Under the pieces are notes generated by a model. That model had not been told where the DNA came from, made no database searches, and saw nothing but the letters and a program-made list of their open reading frames with translations. The translations under genes and the position numbers were made by a program. Positions 55,601 through 64,000 of a DNA stretch of 64,000 nucleotides are shown one piece after another. The DNA is from Oscheius onirici (Eukaryota > Nematoda > Chromadorea > Rhabditida > Rhabditidae), in assembly GCA_932521025.1 (NCBI GenBank), contig OW051470.1:9658501-9722500 (forward strand), written 5' to 3'. Position 1 is the first letter of the stretch. Each line of letters opens with the position of its first letter.

Positions 55601-55848
55601 TGTCTTCACAATATTTTTCAACTCGACTAATACTGGTATTTTTTAGGCGCCAACGTCCCGGAAGAGCAAGTCAACTCAATCGCTGACCGTACAATGAGAG
55701 AAGCTGACGGAGATGGCGATGGCTGCATTACTTTCGCCGAATTTTGCAATGTATTTTCAAATGTTTCTTCATAATATTTTTAAATGACTTCCAGGCCATG
55801 GAGAAGACCGACATTGAGCAGAAGATGTCCTTCCGATTCCTTACCTAA
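52677..55848 (+). CDS. Calcineurin B homologous protein (CHP/PBO-1-like EF-hand protein)
   Basis: Seven exons give about 205 aa. The start MGQGSSQLPEHELEKLSIES has Gly at position 2 with Ser at 6, an N-myristoylation signal as in CHP1. Then LYSRFISLSTHIDKT, FQSITELQQNPLGQRIIEAF, YFKDFVKVLSHFRPINKN, FAFTMYDLNKSGTITKDEFK (canonical EF hand 3), IADRTMREADGDGDGCITFA (canonical EF hand 4) and the conserved end EKTDIEQKMSFRFLT. EF hands 1 and 2 lack the ligand pattern, as in the family. CHPs bind the cytosolic tail of Na+/H+ exchangers; worm PBO-1 acts in the defecation motor programme. Intron 1 (about 960 nt) holds three or four 41-bp repeats. Confidence 0.93.
53336..53635 (+). CDS. Uncertain ORF inside CHP intron 1
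   Basis: The later part (MGKTGEALRERIKRKFEEFN, ERAFYPPPSAVVEAYA, stop) has protein-like composition, but there is no recognised domain, start context or splice link to CHP. It could be a chance frame. Confidence 0.2.
   Translation: MDGVVKISPVFQKAPNPLFCFGIIFDNNLRDGERKSSQNTEWVGKGREPIFFYCSGREFMGKTGEALRERIKRKFEEFNGTLCERAFYPPPSAVVEAYA
53825..54095. repeat. GC-rich dispersed element, copy 2
   Basis: Contains GCCCGGCCCGGGCC, an A run, TATAACAATATTATT, ATGCACTATAATA and GGGCCGGGCTCC, matching in order the element in CDR-C (19505-19760, opposite strand). It is in a CHP intron. Confidence 0.65.
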
Positions 55849-56051
55849 TTTCATATTTTCTGATAAAGTCGTATTTATGACCGAACTGTCTCTCTCTAAC
55901 TCTCTCAATTACTGTCTCTCTGCCCTGACCTCTTTCTCACTCTTCCGACTTCCGGGCGCTCTAATCGATCGGAACACGGAACCACCGGCCCCCCTTTCGC
56001 CACTTTTCTCTTCATTTTTCTTCTGATTTCCATATGCTTTCGTCTTTTCAG

Positions 56052-56215
56052 ATGTCCAGGCGTCGAATGTCAAAGTATGAAGTATTTTTTGTCGTCGGCG
56101 ACTTGGAATGTCAGTGTCAACTTTGTGGGAAGATGGTCAAACGACAGTCGGATGGAGGAACAAATACCATGAGGAATCATCTGAATGTATATCATAAGGA
56201 ACAGTTTTTAAAGGT
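56052..56215 (+). CDS. BED-type zinc finger exon 1
   Basis: Begins MSRRRMSKYEVFF at an ATG directly after CTTTTCAG (possible spliced-leader site), about 200 bp after CHP on the same strand. It encodes a BED-like finger: CQCQLCGKMVKRQSDGG, TNTMRNHLNVYHKEQF (Cx2C ... HxxxxH). The donor after FLK is in phase 0, but the next BED exon needs another phase, so they do not join directly; this may be a separate one-finger gene or have an exon I missed. Confidence 0.55.
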
Positions 56216-56499
56216 TTTTCATTCTTATTTTTCAAAAGGGTCCTGTCACGATTTCTCTAACAGTTTCTTCAAGTTAATTTAATACGTGTACCCTTCATCG
56301 AGAAAGTTGCATTGAAAAAAATTGGTTGAACGTGTGAACTATTGAGTCTGTGGACCAAATTCAGACAGCGACAACTAGTTCGCGTATGAACTGTTGAATC
56401 TGTAGCTTGCTTTTTGCCTATTTCCTGTCGGAAAATCAATATCGGAAGCGTAATCAGCTAGAAAATTAAAATTTAAAAAGTGTCGTTTGTCCAAAAATG

Positions 56500-56582
56500 C
56501 CCCGTGTGCTCGATCAATGCTCGATGGTCGAGTCGAGCACCTGGGTCCCGCACCGATCTATTGATCGGTGACCTGGGTTTTT
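56500..56582. repeat. Cluster of short palindromes
   Basis: GTGCTCGA...TCGAGCAC (about 56508-56542) is followed by ACCGATCTATTGATCGGT (56552-56569), with ACCTGGGT repeated on both sides. They can form two adjacent hairpins just before the BED2 start. Confidence 0.6.
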
Positions 56583-56649
56583 CAAAGCTTCTGGAACCTT
56601 TTCTATTTCTTCTCCCTACTTTTTTGAACAATTCAAAATTTTTATAGCC

Positions 56650-57563
56650 ATGTCAAAGTACGCGCCATATTTCGAGGTCATCAGTGATGAACACGTTCAA
56701 TGCAAAATCTGCAATCAAAAAATGACCAAAGTGTCTTCAACGACGTCTATTAAACGTCATTTGGAGAGACTGCATCCCGTGGAATATGCACAGGTTCGGA
56801 TTTTTAAGTTTTTTTATTTTCTCCCTACAGATGGAGACTGATGCAGAGTACACCAAGAGTGCTAAGAAGAGAAAATTCGACTCTTCAGCTGGAGAAACAC
56901 ACTCTCCCGTCACTGAAATGCTGGCACAGGTAAGAAATTCTATTTATTTCATACTTTGAATGACCACAACGGTTTGGCGTGTGAACTGTCGAAGCTGTGG
57001 CTAAGGGATAGTAAGCCGCACCTAGTCAGTGTGTGACTTGTCACAGATGTTGTTGAAAGATACGAAGTCATAGAGACTTGACGTGTGAACTGTCGAAGCT
57101 GTGGCTGAAGCACCAGAAACGTCAACTAAGGAGTCTGTTGCTCAATTTTTTAAGTTATCGACTACTCTTTTTTACAGCATGTACTTTTTTATCTAATTTT
57201 TAAGCTCTTCGGTGGGACAATCGTGACAGGACCCATTTCCTGGATTTTTTAAACAGAAACTCAAAGCTTTTATTTTCAGTTCCTCCAAGAAGAGCAGGCT
57301 AAAAATCCCAGGGATCGATTGAACCCACGCTTCAATCCGACTCTGTCTTACCAGTCCAATGACAATCTACAAAAAGAGCTGAACATTTTCAGTGAGGCTG
57401 TGAGTTTTTCCGGTTTCACAGAAAATAACCCAATTTTCAGGCTTGTAGTACCATAAAAGTCGAGCCAGACTTGGAACAACAGCAGGTCTTTTACGAAGGC
57501 ATTCCGGCAGAGAGTCTGTTCAAAAATGATGACTTCAGATCGGAGACGAAAATAAACGACGGC
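56650..57563 (+). CDS. BED zinc finger protein, reads into the nitrilase frame
   Basis: Start ATG 56650 after TTTATAG. Exons: 56650-56792 (MSKYAPYFEVISDEHVQCKI, CNQKMTKVSSTTSIKRHLER, LHP: BED finger Cx2C...HxxxxxH), 56832-56930 (KSAKKRKFDSSAGE, basic nuclear signal), about 57281-57400 (FLQEEQAKNPRDRLNPRFNP) and 57442 on (STIKVEPDLEQQQ, a consensus SUMO site IKVEP). BED fingers bind DNA and often come from hAT transposases. No stop follows: the frame stays open through 57738 into the nitrilase ATG. Either an intron 57564-57738 fuses the two proteins, or the nitrilase is trans-spliced and this gene's end lies in that stretch. Confidence 0.6.
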
Positions 57564-57739
57564 AGGTTAGTGACCCGACCAAAAGATTACGTGTGTACGC
57601 GACAAGGGGGGCAGAGATCGCTTTTGGAAAGTTCCAATTGTCACGTAGGAGAAGCGGTTAAAAGAGAGGTGAAACTCGTTCTCAGGCAAATTTCTTACTG
57701 TCCCTCTGTTTCTGTCACTCTCTACAAAAATATTTCCAG

Positions 57740-58799
57740 TATGTCCATCGCGATAGTACAAGCCGGGACTGTCCTCTATGACACCCCGAAGACTATGGAT
57801 AAGCTGGAACGACTGGTGGAAGAAGCGGCTGGAAAAGGAGCCAAACTTGTACTCTTTCCAGGTCTGTTGTAGCCACAGCATCGACAGTTCACACGCCAAT
57901 TGGTTGTGGCCAATCTAACAACATAATTTCAGAGGGCTTCGTCGGTGGCTATCCCAAATGGAACGACTTTGGAATCATCCTGGGAACCAGGTCTCCTGAA
58001 GGGAGAGAAGAGTACAAGAAGTAACAACAGTAATCTTACAGTAACCCGTTTTTTTGCAGATATTTCAACAGTTCCATTCACGAGCACGGTCCGGAGTCTG
58101 AGCGTCTAGCCGATCTGGCAGCCAAGCACGGAATTCACCTAGTGGTCGGAGTGATTGAGAGAGACGGGGATACTCTCTACTGTTCCGTCTTTTTCTACTC
58201 ACCAGAAAAGTATTTGGGCAAGCATCGGAAGCTCATGCCGACAGCCATGGAAAGATGCGTCTGGGGATGTGGCGACGGCTCGACCATGCCCGTTTTCGAG
58301 ACGGAGCTGGGAAAAATTGGAGCGGCCGTCTGCTGGGAGAACTACATGCCTCTGTATAGAGTGAATCTCTACGCCAAGGGCATCCAACTGTACCTGGCTC
58401 CGACGGTAGATGATCGAGAGGTATGGCTCTCGACCATGAGGACGATCGCGTTGGAGGGACGCTGTTTCGTCGTCTCGGCTTGTCAGTATCTCAAAGCTTC
58501 GGACTATCCGGAGGACCATCCGCTGAGAAAGGAGCATGGGGAGGAGAAAGTTCTGATCAGAGGAGGCTCCTGTGCAGTGGATCCGCTGGGAACGGTACTG
58601 ATTGAGCCGGATTTCACTGGAGAAATGATCAGGTAAGGGGACTGTGACAGTGATATTTTTTGTCAGATACGTCGACGTGGATCTATCGGTGATAACCAAA
58701 GGAAAATTCGACTTGGACTGTGTCGGACACTATGCCAGACCAGATGTCTTCCAGCTCCATGTCAATGAGCAGCCACAGAGAGGAATTGTTAGAAAATAA
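57740..58799 (+). CDS. nit-1: Nitrilase (NIT-1-type)
   Basis: Exons 57740-57861, about 57933-58020, 58060-58632 and 58666-58799 give about 305 aa. The Glu-Lys-Cys triad is intact: LFPEGFVGGYP (Glu), GKHRKLMPTAMERCVWG (Lys) and GAAVCWENYMPL (Cys), with APTVDDREVWLSTM and GGSCAVDPLGTVL following. This is the plant-type nitrilase branch shared by worms (C. elegans nit-1), which hydrolyses nitriles such as cyanoalanine to acids and ammonia. Start ATG 57740 follows a strong pyrimidine-AG acceptor, but the upstream BED frame is continuous with it. AATAAA overlaps the stop. It is convergent with the next gene. Confidence 0.93.
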
Positions 58800-58980
58800 A
58801 CTGATTTTTGAGCCACAGTCTCGACAGTTCACACGCCAATCAGTTGTAGCTTCAGAATCTTGGCAGTTCATTCGCTCGAGGCTACAGCTATTTACAATAT
58901 AGAGAAATTGTGTTACAATACAAAGGAAACGGGGCTGTCTCAAACGACAGCAAGAAATTTAGTCCGGCAGGACTATTTTT

Positions 58981-61327
58981 TCAATAGTAACGGGACCAGC
59001 TGGCAGTGCCTGGCGTGTAGTTGTGAGGACGGTACGAGTTGAAATGTCTCAGAGAGGAATTGCCGTAGTAGGACCAATACCAGGGTGCCGAGCTGTAAAA
59101 AAAAATTTTTTTTTAAAAATAAATCGTTACCACGTTCCCAGATAGCTCCTAGTGTACATGTGTGACTTGAGGCTCTGAGGTCGACTGGCAATGTCGAAAT
59201 TGGTTTCGGTAGCCAGATAGTTGTAGCCAGAATAGCCTCTTCGAGTCGTGATTGGTCTGCTTTCAGCTGTCATCTAAAAATGATTTTGAGCCACAGCTTC
59301 GACAATTCACACGATATCAATTGTGGCTACTTTTTTAGCCACATCTTCGACAGTTCAAACGCACAACAGTTGTGAGCCACTCGACAGTTCACTCTTACCT
59401 GAGGCGGTGTATAAAGAGGTGTCTTCCCGTACAACTTCTCATCCGTTCTGTACGAATAGGGGCGACGGAAGTCCTGAGTCCTGCCGTAGACATATCTGCA
59501 AATATCCTCTCTCGTCAGTTGGAGGAACACTCTTCCCGCCCAATTCAAACAAAAGTTCCCCTCGAGAGCCCAAAATAACGTAAAAACCAACTTGTAGATG
59601 GGATAGCTCCACGTCCGGATTCCAAAAATGTCATATTTCCTGAATGGTTCCTGTTCGGATCTGTAGTGAACGTTCGTGTGGTACGGGGTGGTGACCATGG
59701 CCAGCGGAGTTCTGGCACGGACTCCTAGTCTATTGTCGTTGACTCTCTGAATTTTTTTAGTCTTATTGGAATCAAAGCAGTCATTCGGGTGACAGATTCA
59801 GAAAGGAGGTTGTTTTCGTGAAGAGAGGGTAATGTTACACTGGGATTCAGGCAGCATGCTCCCGCCATAAACACCTGGTCAATAAAAAATTTAATGGGAA
59901 GGAGAGAAATGATTTCTGGAAAGCCTAGCTGTTTTTTAAACAGAAACTGGCTCCGAGTAAATTTCGAAACAAAAGAGCCACAGTTCACACACGAATTTGT
60001 TGCGGCTACTTTATCACTGGCACAACATAGACAGTTCACACGCGGAACTGTTGTGGCTGCAAATTATTGGCACAGCTTCGACAGTTCACACGTCTTTTCG
60101 TTGTAGCTTCACCAAAACGATAAACAGGTAGTCAATTCTGTTTTTTTGGTTTACCTCCAGAAGGTATGGATTCTCATGCTTCGAAAAAGAATGCTAGGAA
60201 AAGTTTGTTAAAGTGCGAACTAGGGATGCATGGAACAGATGTCTTGTTCCCGCGTGGGTGTAAAAATTTAAAAAAAAGTTGGTCACCTCCTCTTCCTGCA
60301 TCCCTTCCTCTTTCTCTTCCTTACATTACCGTATACTTTGGCTCAAAAATTCAAATACCCACCTGGATGCCGGAGATTTCCCTGACGGGAGTATAGCTCC
60401 TTCGGATGTGTCTCTCATACCTGTCAGCGCTCTCGACTGGAGTATTTTCTCGCGACCAACGTGACAGATATTTCTCACTGAAAGATATCGTTTTATACCA
60501 GGATACAGGTCAGAATCTGGCAAAAACATATATGGCTACAGACTCGACAGTTCATACGCGAACTAGTTGCGGCACTGATTTTTCGAGCCACAGCTTGGAC
60601 ACTTCACACGCCCAGCCGTTGTGGCCTATCCTTTTCCTCTTTTAACCTCCACGAAATCCAATCCCACTTCTCATATTTCAACTTTAAAAATGACGCTTAC
60701 TTGGAAATGCAGCCCAGATCAACAGATCGGCTTCTGTAGTGAGTTCGGTAGTTGTCTCTGTACGACATTGGGCTCTTGTCCAATTCTTCTTCTGTCAACC
60801 TACAGTTGTTTTTTAACCAGTTCTTTGAAATATATTCTTACCTTTCACAATAAGGAGCGTCTATGACCTCGTCGGCGTGTTTCTGAGCCAATTGCTGAAG
60901 GGGATAGTTGGTTTTTTTTCGTGTCTCTCTGTCTCTCTGTCTCTGACTCGGACCACATCTTCGACAAGTCACACGCATATCAGTTGCGGCTACTTATTTT
61001 TAGCCACAGCTTCGACAGTTCACGCGCAAAACAGTTGTGGCTACCTGTTTTTAGGTATCTCACTCTCTAGGTTTCTCTCTCCCAGTCTCTGTTCCTTACT
61101 CTCCCAGTATCTGACTCTCTGATTCTCTGTCTCTCTTACTCTCTGTCCATCTGTCTCTGACACAAACCTGCCAGGTTTTGTCCTTCGAGTACTCTAGAAG
61201 AGCCTTCGCTTCGGCTAGAGCGTCACTCCTGAAAGTTTTTCCTTTTTTTCTTGTCCTTCCATTAAAAAAGGCGAAGATCTGACTCAAACCTTGGTGTTTT
61301 CTCGATGAACCTGTGTGCAGGTGGCAT
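58981..61327 (-). CDS. Tyr/Arg-rich orphan protein, possibly structural
   Basis: About ten small exons from ATG 61327 to stop 58981 join in phase to roughly 330 aa. Start MPPAHRFIEKTPRSDALAEA, an acidic helical part (QKHADEVIDAPYCERLTEEE), then many short segments rich in Tyr, Arg and Ser (MSYRDNYRTHYRSRSVDLG; SADRYERHIRRSYTPVREIS; PYHTNVHYRSEQEPFRKYDI; RTWSYPIYKKYVYG; TRRGYSGYNYLATETNF; APWYWSYYGNSSLRHFNSY). No signal peptide, membrane span or enzyme motif is seen. The composition suggests a filament- or cytoskeleton-associated protein, but that is a guess. Almost every intron carries 41-bp repeats. Confidence 0.65.
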
Positions 61328-61329
61328 GG

Positions 61330-62330
61330 CGCTGGGACTGACAGTTTGCGAACTAAATCTCAAGTGGGGGCACTCGCACTCTGCCAGTATAGTTTTTGCA
61401 CAGAGACACACAGGAAACAATGCACATATACTGTTTCGACATTCATCGGGGGACGCTTTTTCAAGAGAGAGAGGGGGAGCGGATGAGACGATCAAAAAGC
61501 GGATCGGTGTAATTGGGAGGGAGGATGACTCAAAGTCTATCTGGCATTCTGGTTTGAAAGATACCAGACGAACAACATATTCACACTCTCTATCGTTGTA
61601 GTCAATTAATTTCGAGAAACAGCCTCGACAGTTCACACGCCAAGTTGTGGCTGCAGGTATAGGCCACAGTTCACAATTGAATTCGTTGTATAGTCAATAA
61701 GTTTAGAGCCACAGACTGGACAATTCACAAGACATGAAGTTGTGACTCCTAAGACGGATCGCAATTCACAATTCAGTCGCTGAGACTAACATTTTAGGCC
61801 ACAGACTCGACAGTTCACACACCAACAAGTTGCGGCACAGCTTAGCATGTCTTTCAAGAGTCTGTTTTCAAGAGTTATTGGAAAGCTATGGGTTTATTTC
61901 CAAAGCGGAAAAGCTGTCAAAAAAAGCTGTCTCTACTGAATTTTACTCCCAATAAAAACCATACTCTCAACAGTTTCACTCGCATCTTCTAGTGACGATA
62001 TTTATTTGTCTAGAGATCTTATCCACACCCAGAGATAAACAAATAGAAAAATAGTCAGAGAGGCACTAAAAGAGCGACCAGGTTGGAAGTGGGGACCAAC
62101 AATCAAGGGGGGAATGGCTCATCAACGCCCCTAAGCATGGAAAAAGGCTGTCAGCTGAGAGAGTATGGGAAGAAGAAGAGACTGCTGGCTAGATAGCATG
62201 GTCCCCAGCGGAGAGTTCCCCCGCAGCTTTAAACTGTCCCCAACCCCCGCGCTCTCTTTCGACGTTGTGTTTATTTGTTATTCTAGACCCGTGGGATTGA
62301 ACCCTGACAATTTTTTCAATGTAATATAGG
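61330..62330. other. Intergenic with 41-bp repeats
   Basis: No supported exon. Four or five diverged 41-bp repeats lie at 61612-61835. The remainder is AT-rich. Confidence 0.5.
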
Positions 62331-62332
62331 GA

Positions 62333-63721
62333 CTATTTTGAAGGATCGGTCTTGACTGCCGGTTGAGGCTGGATAGGCACACAGGGGATGAGACGACGGT
62401 AGAAGACCAAAAATGCGAAAAGAAGTAGAATCCAGGTGGAAAGCTGGAAAATCCAGACGTACGTAGGGCCCATGTGTTTGTAGAGATCACTGAAAATGAT
62501 TATTTAAATTTGGCGTGTGAACTGTCAAAGTTGTGGCTCAAACAAGGTGCCACCAACGAGTTCGTGTCTGAACTGCCTCTGTTGTACGTCTTGGCGTGTG
62601 AAATCTCAAGTGCGACAACGAGTTGACGTGTGAACTGTCGAAGCTGTGGTCAGAAAACTTACGTGACTGTTAGCGGTCCCAATACTCTGCTACAGCTGGC
62701 CAACAACGTGTTTATTCCGTGCATTGTTCCTTGTCTTCTTGATCCCAGAACCGATGAGTATAAAGCAGCCAAATGCACGTTCATCAGAGCGAATCCGACT
62801 CCAAAAACAACGGTATAGGCAACAGCATAAAGCCATATTGGAATGGCGGGAGTAATCGAATTGCAGGACCAGGTCTCTGGGCAACTGTTTGCATTAATGT
62901 AAGTGTTGTAGAAAGGCCAAGGGAAGGTGGAAAGAACGAATCCGATGCAGACGAGAATTCCTACGATGACTCCTAGACGGTTGTCTACTCTGGAACAGTA
63001 GGATTAAGAGAGAGGCAGAGGGACAGACAGACAGAGAGTCGAAGAGTCTGAGGGACAGAGAGACAGGGACAGGGACAGAGGGACATAGAGTTATAGAGTC
63101 AGAGAGACAGAGAGTCAGAGAGTCGAGGAATCTGAGAGACAGAAAGTTAGAAAGTCTGAGAGTCTGAGATACAGAGAGACTGGGACAGAGAAACAGAGAC
63201 AGAGAGTCAGAGAGTCCAACAGAGACTAGAACTCACTTCTTTCCAGTCTTGGTCCAGACATACGTCAACAGAAACAGAAATCCTAGCAATCCAGACACAG
63301 AGACCAGCGCTGAATTGAATCTGGTAGTACTGTCAAGACTGAGACCGAACATTCTCTCCGTATATACTGGTCCGATTCTGAAACGCACAATCCTTCAAAA
63401 TTCTAAGATAAGCTTACGTTTCCATGCATGCGTAGACGAACATCTGTATCATTTTGCCAAAAATACAAATAATAACGGCCAGCTTGTCGTAGGGAGGTAG
63501 ATACGGTCCTGTGGAGGCTTCAGAAGAGGATGTACTGTCGATGGAGCCTCTTTTGACCTCCTTCTTCGGCATTGGGACTTCTTTGAAGTGGAAGATCATC
63601 AGGACGAGAGTTATGATAACAAGAAGGATGCTGACCATGGCAGGGACAGTATACATGTTCACGGAGATGAATCCCAGGGAGAAGCCGGGGTATCCTAGTG
63701 GGGCGAACAGGAGCTGGAAGC
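62333..63721 (-). CDS. MFSD8/CLN7-like lysosomal MFS transporter, 5' end outside
   Basis: Four exons visible (63721-63421, about 63376-63238, 62995-62665, 62490-62333), about 310 aa of the C-terminal two-thirds. Membrane spans: NMYTVPAMVSILLVIITLVL, YDKLAVIICIFGKMIQMFVY, RFNSALVSVSGLLGFLFLLT, DNRLGVIVGILVCIGFVLST, IPIWLYAVAYTVVFGVGFAL, YVWIFQLSTWILLLFAFLVF. The loop GSRRQGTMHGINTLLASCSR followed by VLGPLTV matches the conserved QGxxxG...RxxGP region of MFSD8, a lysosomal chloride/solute carrier linked to neuronal ceroid lipofuscinosis in humans. The first visible exon starts inside a span, so the N-terminus lies beyond the window. Its longest intron is a polypurine tract. Confidence 0.8.
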
Positions 63722-63784
63722 CTGAAAAATGGTCACTGTTACGGTTACTGTTACTGTATTGTTTAATGTTTAATGTTTACCAGC

Positions 63785-63803
63785 CGGCTTCGCCGCCTGT
63801 CGG
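63785..63803. repeat. Perfect 6-bp GC hairpin followed by T6
   Basis: GCCGCC-TGTC-GGCGGC then TTTTTT. It lies in the intron of the MFSD8-like gene, so a bacterial-type terminator makes no sense here. Confidence 0.7.
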
Positions 63804-63828
63804 CGGCTTTTTTGACTTGTGTTTTCTT

Positions 63829-63905
63829 CTTTACTTCTGATCCGTTCCCCAGTCAACCGATCTCTTCTGATCCCTTCCCCAGTCAACCGGTCCCTTCTAA
63901 TCCCT
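63829..63905. repeat. 30-bp tandem repeat, about 2.5 copies
   Basis: Units of about 30 bp (TTCTGATCCSTTCCCCAGTC AACCG...) repeat at 63834, 63865 and 63896. Confidence 0.75.
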
Positions 63906-63952
63906 ACCGGTTAGCCTGACTATTTCCTACTCGAAATAATTTAGCAAAAATA

Positions 63953-64000
63953 TTTGGCGCGGAGAGGAGTCGAACCCGGGTCGTCTGGGTGAAGACGGCG
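63953..64000 (-). tRNA. tRNA-Glu-like 3' half at window edge (possibly degenerate)
   Basis: On the minus strand the sequence reads an anticodon-arm-like GTCTTCACCCAGAC, then a B-box match GGTTCGACTCC, then CCGCGCCA and a TTTTT stop. It resembles tRNA-Glu, but only three of five T-stem pairs form, and the 5' half is outside the window. It may be a degenerate tRNA, a tRNA-derived SINE head, or an LTR-element primer site. Confidence 0.3.

Larger units (their letters stand above)
32571..62655. repeat. Family of ~65 dispersed 41-bp repeats with 7-bp inverted ends
   Basis: The consensus begins AGCCACAAC, continues with a variable 4-5 nt, GCGTGTGAACTGTCGA, then GCTGTGGCT. The outer AGCCACA and TGTGGCT are inverted. 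Clusters: 32571-32700, 33148-33365, 35172-35320, 38730-38815, 39745-39890, 40545-40625, 41720-41862, 43685-43720, 45195-45235, 49151-49295, 49920-50010, 50770-50920, 51600-51645, 52275-52430, 53043-53215, 54690-54785, 55465-55605, 56320-56415, 56955-57120, 57870-57912, 58810-58895, 59288-59395, 59970-60115, 60530-60630, 60945-61045, 61612-61835, 62500-62655. Both orientations occur. Copies lie in introns, 3' flanks and spacers, never in a supported exon. None was found left of 32.5 kb. Confidence 0.9.

Noticed and set aside
63785-63803. Hairpin plus T6 that looks like a bacterial Rho-independent terminator.
   Set aside because: It lies in a nematode intron; no bacterial genes are present. Kept only as a small repeat.

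Overview
The window is nuclear DNA of a nematode, most likely rhabditid-like. Support comes from very short GT-AG introns (many 34-55 nt) ending in TTTCAG, 5S rRNA genes close to the Caenorhabditis sequence, pyrimidine-AG sites directly before several start codons (probable spliced-leader acceptors), and worm-typical families: CDR/GST-like proteins, gustatory-type receptor, ShKT protein, VWA/EGF secreted protein, F-box, BED finger, NIT-1-type nitrilase, CHP/PBO-1-type EF-hand protein. All multi-exon genes were assembled by hand from splice signals and phase, so outer limits are firmer than each intron.

Layout. 0-4.9 kb: a hairpin element, two 5S rRNA genes as an inverted duplication, no convincing gene. 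4.9-9.3 kb: a seven-transmembrane chemoreceptor (+), an unrecognised intracellular protein (-) and a possible small secreted gene (-). 11.3-14.2 kb: two CDR genes head to head, each with a TATA box. 15.3-18.3 kb: two RPA70-like OB-fold paralogues plus a 66-aa ORF. 19.1-21.4 kb: two more CDR genes (-), one without its thioredoxin-fold exons. 21.6-26.4 kb: broken F-box gene (+), an orphan gene (-), a large foldback repeat, a solo LTR and a protein kinase gene (-). 26.6-31.4 kb: decayed non-LTR retrotransposon pieces, a broken TAZ2 zinc-finger gene copied from CBP/p300, a second solo LTR and an isolated EGF exon.

31.6-43.5 kb: a roughly 1,700-residue secreted VWA/EGF protein (-) with a tyrosine-phosphatase gene (+) inside one intron; a small ShKT gene lies about 150 bp upstream in operon-like spacing. 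45.3-47.2 kb: an orphan gene (-). 49.1-51.8 kb: SLC30A9-type transporter (+). 52.0-55.8 kb: a small membrane protein and CHP share a 134-bp divergent promoter. 56.0-58.8 kb: BED-finger exons run without any stop into a nitrilase. 59.0-61.3 kb: a Tyr/Arg-rich orphan (-). 62.3 kb to the edge: an MFSD8/CLN7-like transporter (-), cut by the window end.

The most unusual signal is a ~41-bp repeat with 7-bp inverted ends, about 65 copies, all between 32.6 and 62.7 kb and none to the left. It sits in introns and between genes, often as 2-4 copies spaced ~51 bp. Degenerate polypurine tracts, several MITE families and a 375-bp inverted-repeat element are also spread through introns. Two features that at first looked like 16-nt introns turned out to have ordinary explanations (see rejected).
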